From: Eubacteriaceae bacterium
GTDB taxonomy: Bacteria; Bacillota; Clostridia; Lachnospirales; Lachnospiraceae
DNA: 64,000 nucleotides
NCBI GenBank assembly: GCA_910574015.1
Contig: CAJSYQ010000009.1
Coordinates: 1 to 64,000 of the forward strand
Direction of reading: 5' to 3'
This document shows positions 43,701 to 51,760 of this stretch, one piece after another (the first letter of the stretch is position 1; each line of letters begins with the position of its first letter). Both the position numbers and the translations under genes were made by a program. The notes under the pieces are model-generated. The model saw only the letters and a list, made by a program, of their open reading frames with translations. It did no database searches and had not been told where the DNA came from.

Positions 43701-44239
43701 CAGAGGTTTACTCCAATACAGGCGGTCAGGCTTCTAAGGCAACTCCTACTGGTGCTATCGCACAGTTTGCGGCAGGCGGTAAAGATGTGAAGAAGAAAGA
43801 TCTTGCCGGCATCGCAATGAGCTACGGTTATATCTATGTGGCACAGATCGCCCAGGGCGCTGATATGAATCAGATGATGAAGGCATTTGTGGAGGCTGAG
43901 GCTTATCCTGGTCCGTCACTGATCATCGCTTATGCTCCATGTATCAACCATGGTGTCAAGGGTGGACTGAAGAATGCCCAGGCAGAAGAGAAGAAAGCGG
44001 TAGAGAGTGGCTACTGGCATCTGTTCCGTTTCAATCCGCTTCTGGCTGAGGAAGGCAAGAATCCATTTATTCTGGATTCCAAGGAGCCGAAGGGAAGCTA
44101 TCAGGACTTCATTATGGGCGAGGTACGTTATAACAGATTGTCCCGTTCCAATCCAGAGAGGGCAAAGGAGCTCTTCGATAAGGCAGAGAAGGATGCAAAG
44201 GCGAAGTATGAAGCACTTGCAGACAGAGCGGCCAGATAG
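40712..44239 (+). CDS. nifJ: Pyruvate:ferredoxin (flavodoxin) oxidoreductase
   Basis: Oxidative decarboxylation of pyruvate to acetyl-CoA with reduction of ferredoxin, central to anaerobic Clostridia. 1,175 aa homodimer type with all domains: domain I (AFTEAAAIYPITPSSPMADYTDQW), CoA-binding region, two 4Fe-4S motifs (CIQCNFCSYVCPHAC and CTGCGSCANVCPG), proximal cluster GACGGCGETPY, and TPP site GDGWAYDIGYGGLDH with DTEVYSNTGGQASK. Codons are markedly biased (GGT/CGT/GTA-rich), unlike its neighbours, as expected for a highly expressed gene. Own promoter and terminator. Confidence 0.98.
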   Translation: MARKMKTMDGNTAAAHVSYAFTEAAAIYPITPSSPMADYTDQWATQGRKNIFGQTVMMSEMESEGGAAGAVHGSLQAGALTTTYTASQGLLLMVPNLYKIAGELLPGVVHVTARALASHALSIFGDHSDVYACRQTGFAMLCSSNVQEVMDLGAVAHLTAIEGRVPFMHFFDGFRTSHEIQKIEIWDYDDLKEMCNMEAVQAFRDRALNPNHPVQRGTAQNPDIFFQVREACNKYYDAVPELTQMYMDKVNEKIGTDYKLFNYYGAPDAEKVIIAMGSVCDTAEETIDYLMSQGEKVGLVKVRLFRPFSAKHLIDALPDTVKQISVLDRSKEPGAQGEALFLDVVSALKGTKFDSVQVLGGRYGLGSKDTVPSDIIAVFRNDSKKTFTIGIKDDVTNLSLDRNENPVTAPEGTTSCKFWGLGADGTVGANKNSIKIIGDHTDKYAQAYFDYDSKKSGGVTISHLRFGDSPIKSTYLINKADFVACHMPAYIRKYNMVQDLKDGGSFLLNCAWDMDELEKHLPGQVKRYMAEHSINFYTIDGFKLGKEIGLGGRINTILQSAFFSISGIIPEADAIQYMKDAATASYSKKGDDIVKMNHDAIDAGAKNYVKIEIPASWKDAADEDLSVTVTGDRKDLVDYVNTIQNAINSQTGNDLPVSAFEKYVDGTLPSGSAAYEKRGVAVDVPQWNPEGCIQCNFCSYVCPHACIRPVAMDADQLAKAPANNAVDLKGVDGVKFVMSVSADDCTGCGSCANVCPGNMKNNVLSMVPYAEGLSQQEFFNYGVTIDAPEAVLDKFPESTVKGSQYKQPLLEFSGACGGCGETPYAKLMTQLFGDRMYVANATGCSSIWGGSSPASPYTVNHEGKGPAWANSLFEDNAEYGFGMELGQRANRAKVVAAAEELVKTAEKEEVKAKVQAYLDTIQNSGANAKAAKEMIAALEACGCQNENVQTILQLKDFAAKKSQWILGGDGWAYDIGYGGLDHVLASGQDVNVLVFDTEVYSNTGGQASKATPTGAIAQFAAGGKDVKKKDLAGIAMSYGYIYVAQIAQGADMNQMMKAFVEAEAYPGPSLIIAYAPCINHGVKGGLKNAQAEEKKAVESGYWHLFRFNPLLAEEGKNPFILDSKEPKGSYQDFIMGEVRYNRLSRSNPERAKELFDKAEKDAKAKYEALADRAAR

Positions 44240-44270
44240 TTTAAGATTATTCTTTGATAAGACAATTGAT

Positions 44271-44304
44271 AAGAGGGCAGGCTTTGCGGCTTGTCCTCTT
44301 TCCA
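44271..44304 (+). terminator. Terminator after nifJ
   Basis: AAGAGGGCAGGC / GCTTGTCCTCTT stem with a 6-nt loop, 31 nt after the stop. Confidence 0.7.
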
Positions 44305-44390
44305 TGTTCAGATCCCTTTGCGGTTCATACATAAGCGGGGACGAGAGGAGGGATGCGATACATAATATAAGGGTGAAGGGGATATTGTCC

Positions 44391-44419
44391 TTGCGGACAG
44401 CAGGGGTACGTGATATAAT
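44391..44419 (+). promoter_or_regulatory. Promoter of the coiled-coil gene
   Basis: TTGCGG, 17 nt, perfect TATAAT. Nearly identical core to the promoter at 51654-51682 (TTGCGC-17-TATAAT). Confidence 0.65.
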
Positions 44420-44427
44420 ACGATTAC

Positions 44428-44451
44428 TAGCTCAGTGGCACCATGGAGCTA
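44428..44451 (+). promoter_or_regulatory. Imperfect 24-bp palindrome after the -10 (operator candidate)
   Basis: Outer arms TAGCTC/GAGCTA are perfect; inner part is TGG-CACC-style with three mismatched pairs. Starts 8 nt after the TATAAT. Matches the palindrome at 51702-51721 in most positions (see findings). Confidence 0.55.
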
Positions 44452-44485
44452 ACAGAGTTTAACCAAATAGGAGAGGAGTGACAGT

Positions 44486-44797
44486 ATGACGGATAGTGAA
44501 AAGCTTGACCTTATACTGAATAAAGTAGGAGGTCTGGAGGGAAGATTTGACAAGCTGGAGGAAAGGTTTGACAAGCTGGAGGAAAGAGTGTGTCATCTTG
44601 AAAATGACATACGAGATATCAGACTTATCCTGGAAAATGAAATCAGGACAAACATTCAGCGTGTGGCAGAGGGGCACCTTGATCTATCAAGAAATCTTCA
44701 TGAAGTTATGAAACCAAATAATGAAATTGAAATGCTGGCAGTTAAGGTTAGCATGTTGGAAACTGACGTTAGGGAACTGAAACGCAAGATATCATAA
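44486..44797 (+). CDS. Small coiled-coil protein
   Basis: 103 aa, heptad-rich throughout. It contains an exact internal repeat (RFDKLEE twice, then ERVCHLE), then IRDIRLILENEIRTNIQRVAEGH and a second coil LAVKVSMLETDVRELKRKI. No catalytic motif or membrane segment. AGGAGTG precedes the ATG. Proteins of this type are common, uncharacterised, in Lachnospiraceae. Its promoter carries the palindrome shared with the XRE gene at 51.8 kb. Confidence 0.7.
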   Translation: MTDSEKLDLILNKVGGLEGRFDKLEERFDKLEERVCHLENDIRDIRLILENEIRTNIQRVAEGHLDLSRNLHEVMKPNNEIEMLAVKVSMLETDVRELKRKIS

Positions 44798-44985
44798 AAT
44801 GAAATAGATGTAATACCAGAGAGGGCGTAGAGCTGTCAGGCAGCATCTGTGTCCTCTTGTTGGATTTATAGCGGGTGCAGTAGATCCGGGTGTGTGTAAA
44901 ATTTATCATATCGTAACAAAAATGACGCATTTTCTTATTATACTGGGAACCAGATTTTATATATTCAAGAAAAGAGGGAAAAGCG

Positions 44986-47442
44986 ATGAAAACAATATGG
45001 GTGAAGTTAATGGGAGTACTGTTTGTAGTGTGCATGTGTTTTCTTGCTGTCGGGAATCCGACGGAGGCAAAGGCAAAAAAATATACAATTTCTACCAAGA
45101 CGACTCCAATTGACAAAAAGATTAAGAAGAAAAAGACGTATAATAAAAATACAAAGCATTATTATACGATCCAGTCCTATCTCAATAAGCTGAGCAAGAA
45201 GGGCGGAACATTGAAGCTCAAGAAGGGTACATACAAGATACCCTGTACCTTATATGTGCCGTCAAATGTAAAGATACAGTGCAATTCCGGGGTGAAGCTG
45301 CTCAAGACCAGCAAAACCGGCACAAAGAAACTGAAAAGTACGAAATTTATGTTTCAGCTCATATCGGAGAGTAAGTCTAAGAAGAAAGCGAAAACCGCTA
45401 AATACAAGGCATCGGCCAATGTCAGCATCAAGGGCAGCGGCACAGTAAAAATTGATATGGGGAAGATCAGCGGTGCCACGGCGATCTATGCGGGACACGC
45501 GAAAGGCTTTACAGTATCGAATATCCAGTTCCGAAATAAGAATAATAGCAATTATATCTGGATTGAGGGGTCGAATAACATCTCTGTTACTAAATGTAAA
45601 TTTTATGGTGGAACGGACAAGACTTCTGTAAAATCCCAGCTGGCCATAAGACTGGAGACCATTAATAAGACCATCAACGGGTTTTCTGGAAAATGGAGCA
45701 AGATGGACAATACCGTGAACAATAAGATCAATATCAGCGGCAATACATTTTACGCTATGAATTCCTGCATCGGCACAACGAAGCATGTGTCAGTATCTGG
45801 CAAGGGAGTTTCCTATCAGAAAGGCATTAGTATCACTGGTAATACCTTCCGGGATACGGCAAAGTATGTTGTTTATGGCATTGATTGGTATACTCCGTCC
45901 ATTACTGGAAATAAAATGATCAAGACGGCGGGAAAGGCTCCTGCGGTTAATTTTGTCCGGGGACTGGGGATGGTCAATCCGCTGATCAAGAGCAACATCA
46001 TCACATCCTGTGAATATGCCATGTATTTTGATACGGCAAAGAACAGTGGTACAGGAAGCTCCATGGCACCCTATACCTCGGTAATCTCACCGGCATCTGC
46101 CCTTGAGATGGAAAATAATACGATTTCCAATCTGACGCATTATTATGTGCCGCTGAATGGTGCAAGACTGTTCTATTTTAAGAATAAGACAGATAAGAAT
46201 TTTACCATTTCTATGAATACGCTGCCTTATCGCGAGAAATATATGGACGAGCCGAATTATGCCAGCAAGAAAGTATATTATGTGTTCCGTTCCTATATGG
46301 AGCAGCTTGAATATGCCGGCGGTGGTACGGTAACTGTGGAGCCGGGAACCTATGAGGTGACTAATAATATCTGTATCCCTTCCAATGTTATCGTGAATCT
46401 GAAGGATGGCGTTATTATGAGGAAGGGAACCAATAAGACCGCGGATGTGGCTTATGCGAAATCTGTGTTTACATTGGTTCCGCCTTCCAAGGATGGAACA
46501 AAGGCCACCGTGACCGGGTATAATGGTTCCAACAATGTGAAGCTTCTGGGAACGGGAAGCGCCCGGATCGACTGTGCGGATGTGGTGAGTTCCATGGCGA
46601 TCGTAATGGGACACACAAGAAATGTTACAATACGGGGCATCACCTTTACAAATCAGAATGGGCTTCACTTTATCGAACTGAATTCTTCCAATAATGTTGT
46701 AGTAGAGAATTGTTCCTTTATCGTGTTCCGCCCCGACGCCCAGAAGAGAAGCTATAAGGAGTGTATCAATGTGGATGGGACGGACGAGGTGACGGAAGGC
46801 TTTAATTATGACTGGTCTGCTCATGACAAGACGGTGTGCAAAGATATTTATATCCGTAACAATTCTTTCCGCAATATAGGTACAGCGGTGGGAAGCCACA
46901 CCTACTCGGCAAACGGCAGTCAGCTGCTCTACCATGAAAATGTACAGGTGACCGGCAATGTCATTGATAATACCTACAATGCGGCAGTCCGTGCCCTGAA
47001 CTGGAAGAACTGCGTGATCCGGGATAACGTTTTCAAAAACACTCAGTCGTTGGAGGATGGCAAGCTCAACGATAAGGGGAATCAGACCCGGTATGTGGCG
47101 GTATTTTTACGAGGTGTGATCAATCCTTTGGTGACAAAAAATACGTTTGATACACTTCACTATTATCCGATCCGCGTTACGCTTACCTGTGAGGCCACGA
47201 CAGACGAGGCCGTGAAGGCGGGATATCCGGATACGGTATGCTCCATCTCCGAGGATAACTGGAAGATGATGGAAGACAATAATGTGTTTAATATCTCGGA
47301 TGAGAAGTACCAGTATATCGTGATCCGGGAGAATGAAAACAGCACCGATTCCAAGAGTGATAAACGCCCTATCGGGGAGAAGAAGGATGAGGATAAGGAT
47401 CCGGTAAATCCGTCCGGTTCTGCCGTGAAGATTGCGGAATAA
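44986..47442 (+). CDS. Secreted parallel beta-helix protein with internal duplication
   Basis: 818 aa. Signal peptide ~1-30 (VLFVVCMCFLAVGNPTEAKA). Two halves of ~400 aa share one plan: a helix-GGT entry (SYLNKLSKKGGTLKLKKGTYKI; SYMEQLEYAGGGTVTVEPGTYEV), PSNVKIQCNSGVKLL / PSNVIVNLKDGVIMR, then right-handed beta-helix coils rich in N-ladders (VTKCKFYGGT, VENCSFIVF, GNTFRD, RNNSFRN). Pectate-lyase-like fold, but no catalytic set could be identified; it may be a carbohydrate-binding or surface protein. The N-terminus is very Lys-rich. GAGGGAAAAGCG precedes the ATG. Confidence 0.82.
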   Translation: MKTIWVKLMGVLFVVCMCFLAVGNPTEAKAKKYTISTKTTPIDKKIKKKKTYNKNTKHYYTIQSYLNKLSKKGGTLKLKKGTYKIPCTLYVPSNVKIQCNSGVKLLKTSKTGTKKLKSTKFMFQLISESKSKKKAKTAKYKASANVSIKGSGTVKIDMGKISGATAIYAGHAKGFTVSNIQFRNKNNSNYIWIEGSNNISVTKCKFYGGTDKTSVKSQLAIRLETINKTINGFSGKWSKMDNTVNNKINISGNTFYAMNSCIGTTKHVSVSGKGVSYQKGISITGNTFRDTAKYVVYGIDWYTPSITGNKMIKTAGKAPAVNFVRGLGMVNPLIKSNIITSCEYAMYFDTAKNSGTGSSMAPYTSVISPASALEMENNTISNLTHYYVPLNGARLFYFKNKTDKNFTISMNTLPYREKYMDEPNYASKKVYYVFRSYMEQLEYAGGGTVTVEPGTYEVTNNICIPSNVIVNLKDGVIMRKGTNKTADVAYAKSVFTLVPPSKDGTKATVTGYNGSNNVKLLGTGSARIDCADVVSSMAIVMGHTRNVTIRGITFTNQNGLHFIELNSSNNVVVENCSFIVFRPDAQKRSYKECINVDGTDEVTEGFNYDWSAHDKTVCKDIYIRNNSFRNIGTAVGSHTYSANGSQLLYHENVQVTGNVIDNTYNAAVRALNWKNCVIRDNVFKNTQSLEDGKLNDKGNQTRYVAVFLRGVINPLVTKNTFDTLHYYPIRVTLTCEATTDEAVKAGYPDTVCSISEDNWKMMEDNNVFNISDEKYQYIVIRENENSTDSKSDKRPIGEKKDEDKDPVNPSGSAVKIAE

Positions 47443-47471
47443 TTGACAATTCAGCTCTCTTACGCTATAAT
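47443..47471 (+). promoter_or_regulatory. Consensus sigma-A promoter of greA-lysS
   Basis: TTGACA, 17 nt, TATAAT. Starts on the base after the beta-helix stop codon. Confidence 0.8.
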
Positions 47472-47502
47472 AAAACGATGTAAAATCCTAGGAGGTAATA
47501 TT

Positions 47503-47985
47503 ATGGCAGAAACTAAGAAAAATATTTTGACCTACGAGGGCCTGAAAGCACTGGAAGATGAATTGCATGAATTGAAGGTAAACCGCCGCAGGGAAGTTGC
47601 GCAGAAAATTAAAGAAGCCAGAGAACAGGGGGACTTGTCAGAGAATGCGGAATATGACGCAGCGAAGGAAGAGCAGCGCGATATTGAGCTTCGCATTGAA
47701 GAGATTGACAAGATACTGAAAAATGCGGAAGTGGTTGTGGATGATGACACGGATTCCAGTATTATCAATGTAGGCTGCAAGGTAAAAATACGAGATCTTG
47801 AATTTGATGAAGAGATGGAATATAAAATTGTCGGTTCTACAGAGGCGAACAGCCTTCAGGGGAAGATTTCCAATGAGTCGCCAGTAGGCAGGGCGCTGAT
47901 TGGCGCCCAGAAAGGGGCTGTGGTCGAAGTAGAGACCCCGGCAGGAGTGATCAAATACGAGATTCTGGATTTTCATAAAAATTAA
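47503..47985 (+). CDS. greA: Transcription elongation factor GreA
   Basis: Rescues backtracked RNA polymerase by stimulating RNA cleavage. 160 aa. N-terminal coiled coil with the acidic tip GDLSENAEYDAAKEEQ; C-terminal FKBP-like domain (VGSTEANSLQGKISNESPVGRAL, VVEVETPAG). AGGAGGT is 6 nt before ATG 47503. First gene of greA-lysS, a common Firmicute pairing. Confidence 0.97.
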   Translation: MAETKKNILTYEGLKALEDELHELKVNRRREVAQKIKEAREQGDLSENAEYDAAKEEQRDIELRIEEIDKILKNAEVVVDDDTDSSIINVGCKVKIRDLEFDEEMEYKIVGSTEANSLQGKISNESPVGRALIGAQKGAVVEVETPAGVIKYEILDFHKN

Positions 47986-48004
47986 GAGAGAGGATTAGAA
48001 TACA

Positions 48005-49924
48005 GTGGCAGAAGATATCAATCAGTTATTAAAGGTGAGAAGGGAGAAACTTGCCGGGCTTCAGGAGGCGGGAAAAGATCCCTTTCAGATAACAAGGTGT
48101 GATGTGACACATCATTCCATAGACATCAAGGACCGCTACGATGACCTGGAGGGACAAACAGTGACCATCGCGGGACGGATGATGTTTAAGCGTGTAATGG
48201 GTAAGGCATCTTTCTGTAATCTGCGGGATCTGCAGGGAGATATTCAGGCATATGTGGCAAGGGACAGCGTTGGGGAAGAACCCTATAAGGATTTCAAAAA
48301 GTATGATGTGGGCGATCTGCTGGCGATCACAGGCGAGGTTTTTAAGACGAAGACAGGCGAGATTTCCGTTCATGCCCAGACAGTTACCCTTTTGTCCAAG
48401 AGCCTTCAGATCTTACCGGAGAAGTTCCATGGCCTGACAGATACGGATATTCGTTACCGTCAGCGCTATGTGGATCTCATTATGAATCCGGATGTAAAGG
48501 ATACCTTTATAAAGCGGTCAAAGGTACTTCACTTTATCCGCAATTACCTGGACAGACAGGGCTTTATGGAGGTTGAGACCCCGATGCTGGTGCAGAATGC
48601 CGGCGGTGCGGCGGCCCGGCCCTTTGAGACCCATTATAATGCGCTGGGAGAGAATCTGAAGCTTCGGATATCTCTGGAACTGTACTTAAAAAGACTGATT
48701 GTCGGCGGCATGGAAAAGGTATATGAGATTGGCCGTGTATTTCGCAATGAGGGACTCGATACGAGACATAATCCGGAATTTACACTGATGGAGCTGTATC
48801 AGGCATATACTGATTACAACGGCATGATGGATCTTACCGAGAATCTGTACCGCTATGTGGCGAAAGAGGTCACTGGTTCAGAGATCCTCACCTATGGCGG
48901 GCATGTGATGGATCTGTCGAAGCCTTTCGAGAGAATTACCATGGTAGATGCTGTGAAAAAGTATGCAAACGTGGATTTTAATGAGATAAAGGATGAAGAA
49001 GAGGCGAAGAAGTTAGCGAAGGAACATCATATCGAATATGAAGAGCGGCATGGGAAGGGGGATATTCTTAATCTCTTCTTTGAGGAATATGTGGAAGAGC
49101 ATCTGATCCAGCCCACCTTTGTGATGGATCACCCCATCGAGATTTCCCCGCTCACGAAGAAGAAGCCGGACAACCCGGATTACGTAGAGAGATTTGAATT
49201 CTTTATGAATGGCTGGGAGATGGCGAATGCTTATTCTGAGTTAAATGATCCCATCGATCAGAGAGCCCGGTTTGAGGCGCAGGAAGCGTTGATCGCACAG
49301 GGGGATGAGGAGGCAAACCACATCGATGAGGACTTCCTGAATGCTTTGAATATCGGGATGCCCCCTACGGGAGGAATCGGATTTGGTATCGACCGCATGG
49401 TGATGATGATGACGGATTCACCTGCCATAAGAGATGTGCTTTTCTTCCCGACGCTGAAGTCTTTAGATGGTGTAAATAAGAAAAATGATGTAAAAAAACA
49501 GGCTTCTGAAGCACCTGAAAAAAATGTAGAAGAAGAGCCGGCAGAGATTGATTTCTCCAATGTGAAGATTGAACCAATCTTTGAAGAAATGGTTGATTTT
49601 GATACATTTGCTAAGTCTGATTTCAGAGCAGTGAAGATTCTGGCCTGTGAAGCAGTACCGAAGTCAAAGAAACTTCTCAAGTTCACATTGGATGACGGCG
49701 GGCGCAAAGACCGTGTGATTTTAAGTGGTATTCGCGAGTATTATGAGCCGGAAGAACTGGTTGGAAAGACCTGTATCGCTATCGTAAATCTGCCTCCTAG
49801 AAAGATGATGGGCATTGACTCCGAGGGTATGCTGATATCAGCAGTACACGAGGAAGATGGTCGTGAAGGACTGAATCTCCTGATGGTTGACAACCGCATT
49901 CCGGCAGGTGCGAAGCTCTATTAA
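48005..49924 (+). CDS. lysS: Lysine--tRNA ligase with C-terminal EMAP/Trbp-like tRNA-binding domain
   Basis: Class II LysRS, 639 aa, ~140 longer than usual. OB anticodon domain ~55-150; catalytic domain with motif 2 FRNEGLDTRHNPEFTLMELYQAY and motif 3 PTGGIGFGIDRMVMMMT ending ~485. An acidic linker (~490-520) leads to an OB-fold tRNA-binding domain (FDTFAKSDFRAVKILACEAVPKS...LLKFTLDDGG, VNLPPRKMMGIDSEGMLISAV) normally attached to MetRS. GTG start with GAGAGG upstream; the conserved N-terminus INQLLKVRREKL follows at once. Codons of linker and tail look more AT-rich than the core, suggesting a later fusion. A hairpin (50003-50034) ends the unit. Confidence 0.94.
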   Translation: MAEDINQLLKVRREKLAGLQEAGKDPFQITRCDVTHHSIDIKDRYDDLEGQTVTIAGRMMFKRVMGKASFCNLRDLQGDIQAYVARDSVGEEPYKDFKKYDVGDLLAITGEVFKTKTGEISVHAQTVTLLSKSLQILPEKFHGLTDTDIRYRQRYVDLIMNPDVKDTFIKRSKVLHFIRNYLDRQGFMEVETPMLVQNAGGAAARPFETHYNALGENLKLRISLELYLKRLIVGGMEKVYEIGRVFRNEGLDTRHNPEFTLMELYQAYTDYNGMMDLTENLYRYVAKEVTGSEILTYGGHVMDLSKPFERITMVDAVKKYANVDFNEIKDEEEAKKLAKEHHIEYEERHGKGDILNLFFEEYVEEHLIQPTFVMDHPIEISPLTKKKPDNPDYVERFEFFMNGWEMANAYSELNDPIDQRARFEAQEALIAQGDEEANHIDEDFLNALNIGMPPTGGIGFGIDRMVMMMTDSPAIRDVLFFPTLKSLDGVNKKNDVKKQASEAPEKNVEEEPAEIDFSNVKIEPIFEEMVDFDTFAKSDFRAVKILACEAVPKSKKLLKFTLDDGGRKDRVILSGIREYYEPEELVGKTCIAIVNLPPRKMMGIDSEGMLISAVHEEDGREGLNLLMVDNRIPAGAKLY

Positions 49925-50002
49925 GATGAGCAAATGAGCCTTGCGGCGGTTTGCGCTTGCGGACACTGGCATAAGGTGAAAAAATTCCATAATAAGCAGA
50001 AT

Positions 50003-50034
50003 GAATGGGCAGTCCTGAACGGGATTGCCCATTC
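50003..50034 (+). terminator. Hairpin after lysS
   Basis: GAATGGGCAGTCC / GGATTGCCCATTC with one mismatch; only a weak T-tract (TTAAAT). Confidence 0.55.
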
Positions 50035-50104
50035 TTAAATAGGTTAGTAGTAGTTGGATATGGAGTATATAAAGGTCTCTCAAATAGAGAACCTATAAAA
50101 TCAG

Positions 50105-50136
50105 AAGAAATCGGCATGAGCCGATTTCTCCTTTTT
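50105..50136. terminator. Bidirectional terminator
   Basis: Perfect AGAAATCGGC-ATGA-GCCGATTTCT hairpin followed by CCTTTTTA; A-rich on the other side. It ends the minus-strand hemerythrin gene and backs up lysS. Confidence 0.85.
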
Positions 50137-50147
50137 ATAATGATCCA

Positions 50148-51497
50148 CTACTGTTCTGCCGTTTTACTTTTGGCAAAGAAATCATGGATATTTTGCTTAA
50201 TGTCCTGATCTGGCATAGTCTTGAGAAGATAGCCCTCCGGTTTCAATGACATAACCTTGCTGACGCTCTCCCGGTCGCCCTTACCGGTAAGGAATATAAC
50301 CGGAATTTTAGCTGTATCCTGGTCTGAGCGCATCATTTCAAGAGTCTGTCTGCCGTCGCAGACAGGCATTTCATAATCCATCAGGACCAGATCCGGCGGA
50401 GCGGTCGTAATGATCTTCAGCGCCGATATGCTGGAACCGGCTTCCACCAGTTCATAGCTGTCGGATAGCAACTGGATGATTCTCTTGCGCATAAAGTCGG
50501 AATCGTCTACAATGAGGATTTTCTTTTTCTGATCGGTATTTTCTTTTTTCAGGTAGTCGCTCACCGCAGTCAGCACATTGTCTGGCGTGATACTGGAAGA
50601 AATCCTGCCTTGGATGGAATCGGAGGAAGAGATACAGAACGCAAAATATCCTTCTCCCGCATCAAACAGCATACTGCAGGATGGTTTCGAACGTTCAAAA
50701 GAATCCGAGAGCTGTTCATAGGTCATAAGAGATTCTTTTTCCAGTTCAAAAAGATCGATGGTGGGGATGCTTTCCCTAACCTGCTCCAGAAACTGTCTTG
50801 ACAGATACCGGATCACATTGATTACCATATCATCCACCCTCGAGTGCTGGGAGTCCAGTATGTCATTGATAATCTTCAGCAGCAGTTTGTCTTCGTAAAC
50901 CAATGTGATTTCCCATTTTTCCTTATCCTGGCTGCGGTAAATAAAACGGCAGCATACAACTCCGCCGAAATATTCCCCTGCATACAGTTCACTGATCATC
51001 TTTGGCTTCATGTGGAATATATCGTTGAAAAGCTGAACGATGGTTTGTTCCAGCGCATTTTTTTCTTCTTCATGAGGAATATCGATCCACTTGGTAGTGC
51101 TCTTTCCTGAAATCGCCAGATCCTCTGTCTGTGTGTGCGCGATCACCCAGCCGATGCACACGCCGAGAAAGTGCCGTATGGATTCGATAGAATAGTCTGT
51201 ATTGACCAATTCCTCCTCCAGTGCCGGAAGTGTTTTGAAGCGGAAATTATCATGAAGGCGCTTATGGATCTCGTAATCACTGTAGTCGATAGAACGCATA
51301 TAGCCTTCCTCGTGTTCGAAATGCTCTATCGTGTGATTTTTAAGATATTTGACGCCCTCCCGGCATCCCCATTCACTTTTTTCTTCATCCTGACTGATTT
51401 TGAGAAGTCGGTTCATGGTTGAAAAAAGCTTTTTATGCTCTTCATCAATAAAGTCCACGTCAATTTTATACTTGTCTTGCCATACTATTTGATCCAC
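50148..51497 (-). CDS. Bacteriohemerythrin - CheX/CheC-like - receiver fusion
   Basis: 449 aa. Hemerythrin domain ~1-135 with the di-iron ligands: His in DEEHKKLF, HTIEHFEHEEGYM, HKRLHDNF and HTQTED. A middle domain (~150-310) has a helix-sheet pattern suggestive of the CheX/CheC fold (MVINVIRYLSRQFLEQV, GYFAFCISSSDS), not certain. A CheY-like receiver (~325-445) has VDD at the start, phospho-Asp in DLVLMDYEMPVCDG and Lys in YLLKTMP. It looks like an oxygen-responsive chemotaxis or signalling protein. GTG start with AAGGAGGT 6 nt upstream. Single-gene unit. Confidence 0.85.
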   Translation of the reverse strand: MDQIVWQDKYKIDVDFIDEEHKKLFSTMNRLLKISQDEEKSEWGCREGVKYLKNHTIEHFEHEEGYMRSIDYSDYEIHKRLHDNFRFKTLPALEEELVNTDYSIESIRHFLGVCIGWVIAHTQTEDLAISGKSTTKWIDIPHEEEKNALEQTIVQLFNDIFHMKPKMISELYAGEYFGGVVCCRFIYRSQDKEKWEITLVYEDKLLLKIINDILDSQHSRVDDMVINVIRYLSRQFLEQVRESIPTIDLFELEKESLMTYEQLSDSFERSKPSCSMLFDAGEGYFAFCISSSDSIQGRISSSITPDNVLTAVSDYLKKENTDQKKKILIVDDSDFMRKRIIQLLSDSYELVEAGSSISALKIITTAPPDLVLMDYEMPVCDGRQTLEMMRSDQDTAKIPVIFLTGKGDRESVSKVMSLKPEGYLLKTMPDQDIKQNIHDFFAKSKTAEQ

Positions 51498-51653
51498 GTT
51501 TTACCTCCTTGTTGTAAAGCAATGCTTTTTCTTATTTCCATTATATCACCGGAATGTAAATTTTGCCATAATTAAATACAGAGGAATCAGATAGAATATC
51601 AATAGAGGTTTCCTTTTGGTTGATTTTATTGCCTAAAATATAGAGACATTCCA

Positions 51654-51682
51654 TTGCGCTTAGGGCGCCATGCTTTTATAAT
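51654..51682 (+). promoter_or_regulatory. Promoter of the XRE-ABC operon
   Basis: TTGCGC, 17 nt, TATAAT. The spacer includes GGCGCCAT, a half-site shared with the downstream palindrome. Confidence 0.65.
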
Positions 51683-51701
51683 AATTGTATGATATCAAGT
51701 G

Positions 51702-51721
51702 GCTCAATGGCGCCATTGAGC
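51702..51721 (+). promoter_or_regulatory. Perfect 20-bp palindrome, probable XRE operator
   Basis: GCTCAATGGCGCCATTGAGC, 19 nt after the -10 and 39 nt before the XRE start. No T-tract, so not a terminator. Position and perfect symmetry suggest autoregulation. Confidence 0.65.
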
Positions 51722-51760
51722 TAAGAGAAAAATGGAAGAGAGGAACAGGAGAGTTGAGCT

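Noticed and set aside
51702-51721. Palindrome as terminator
   Set aside because: It lies between a -10 box and a start codon, and no T-run follows.
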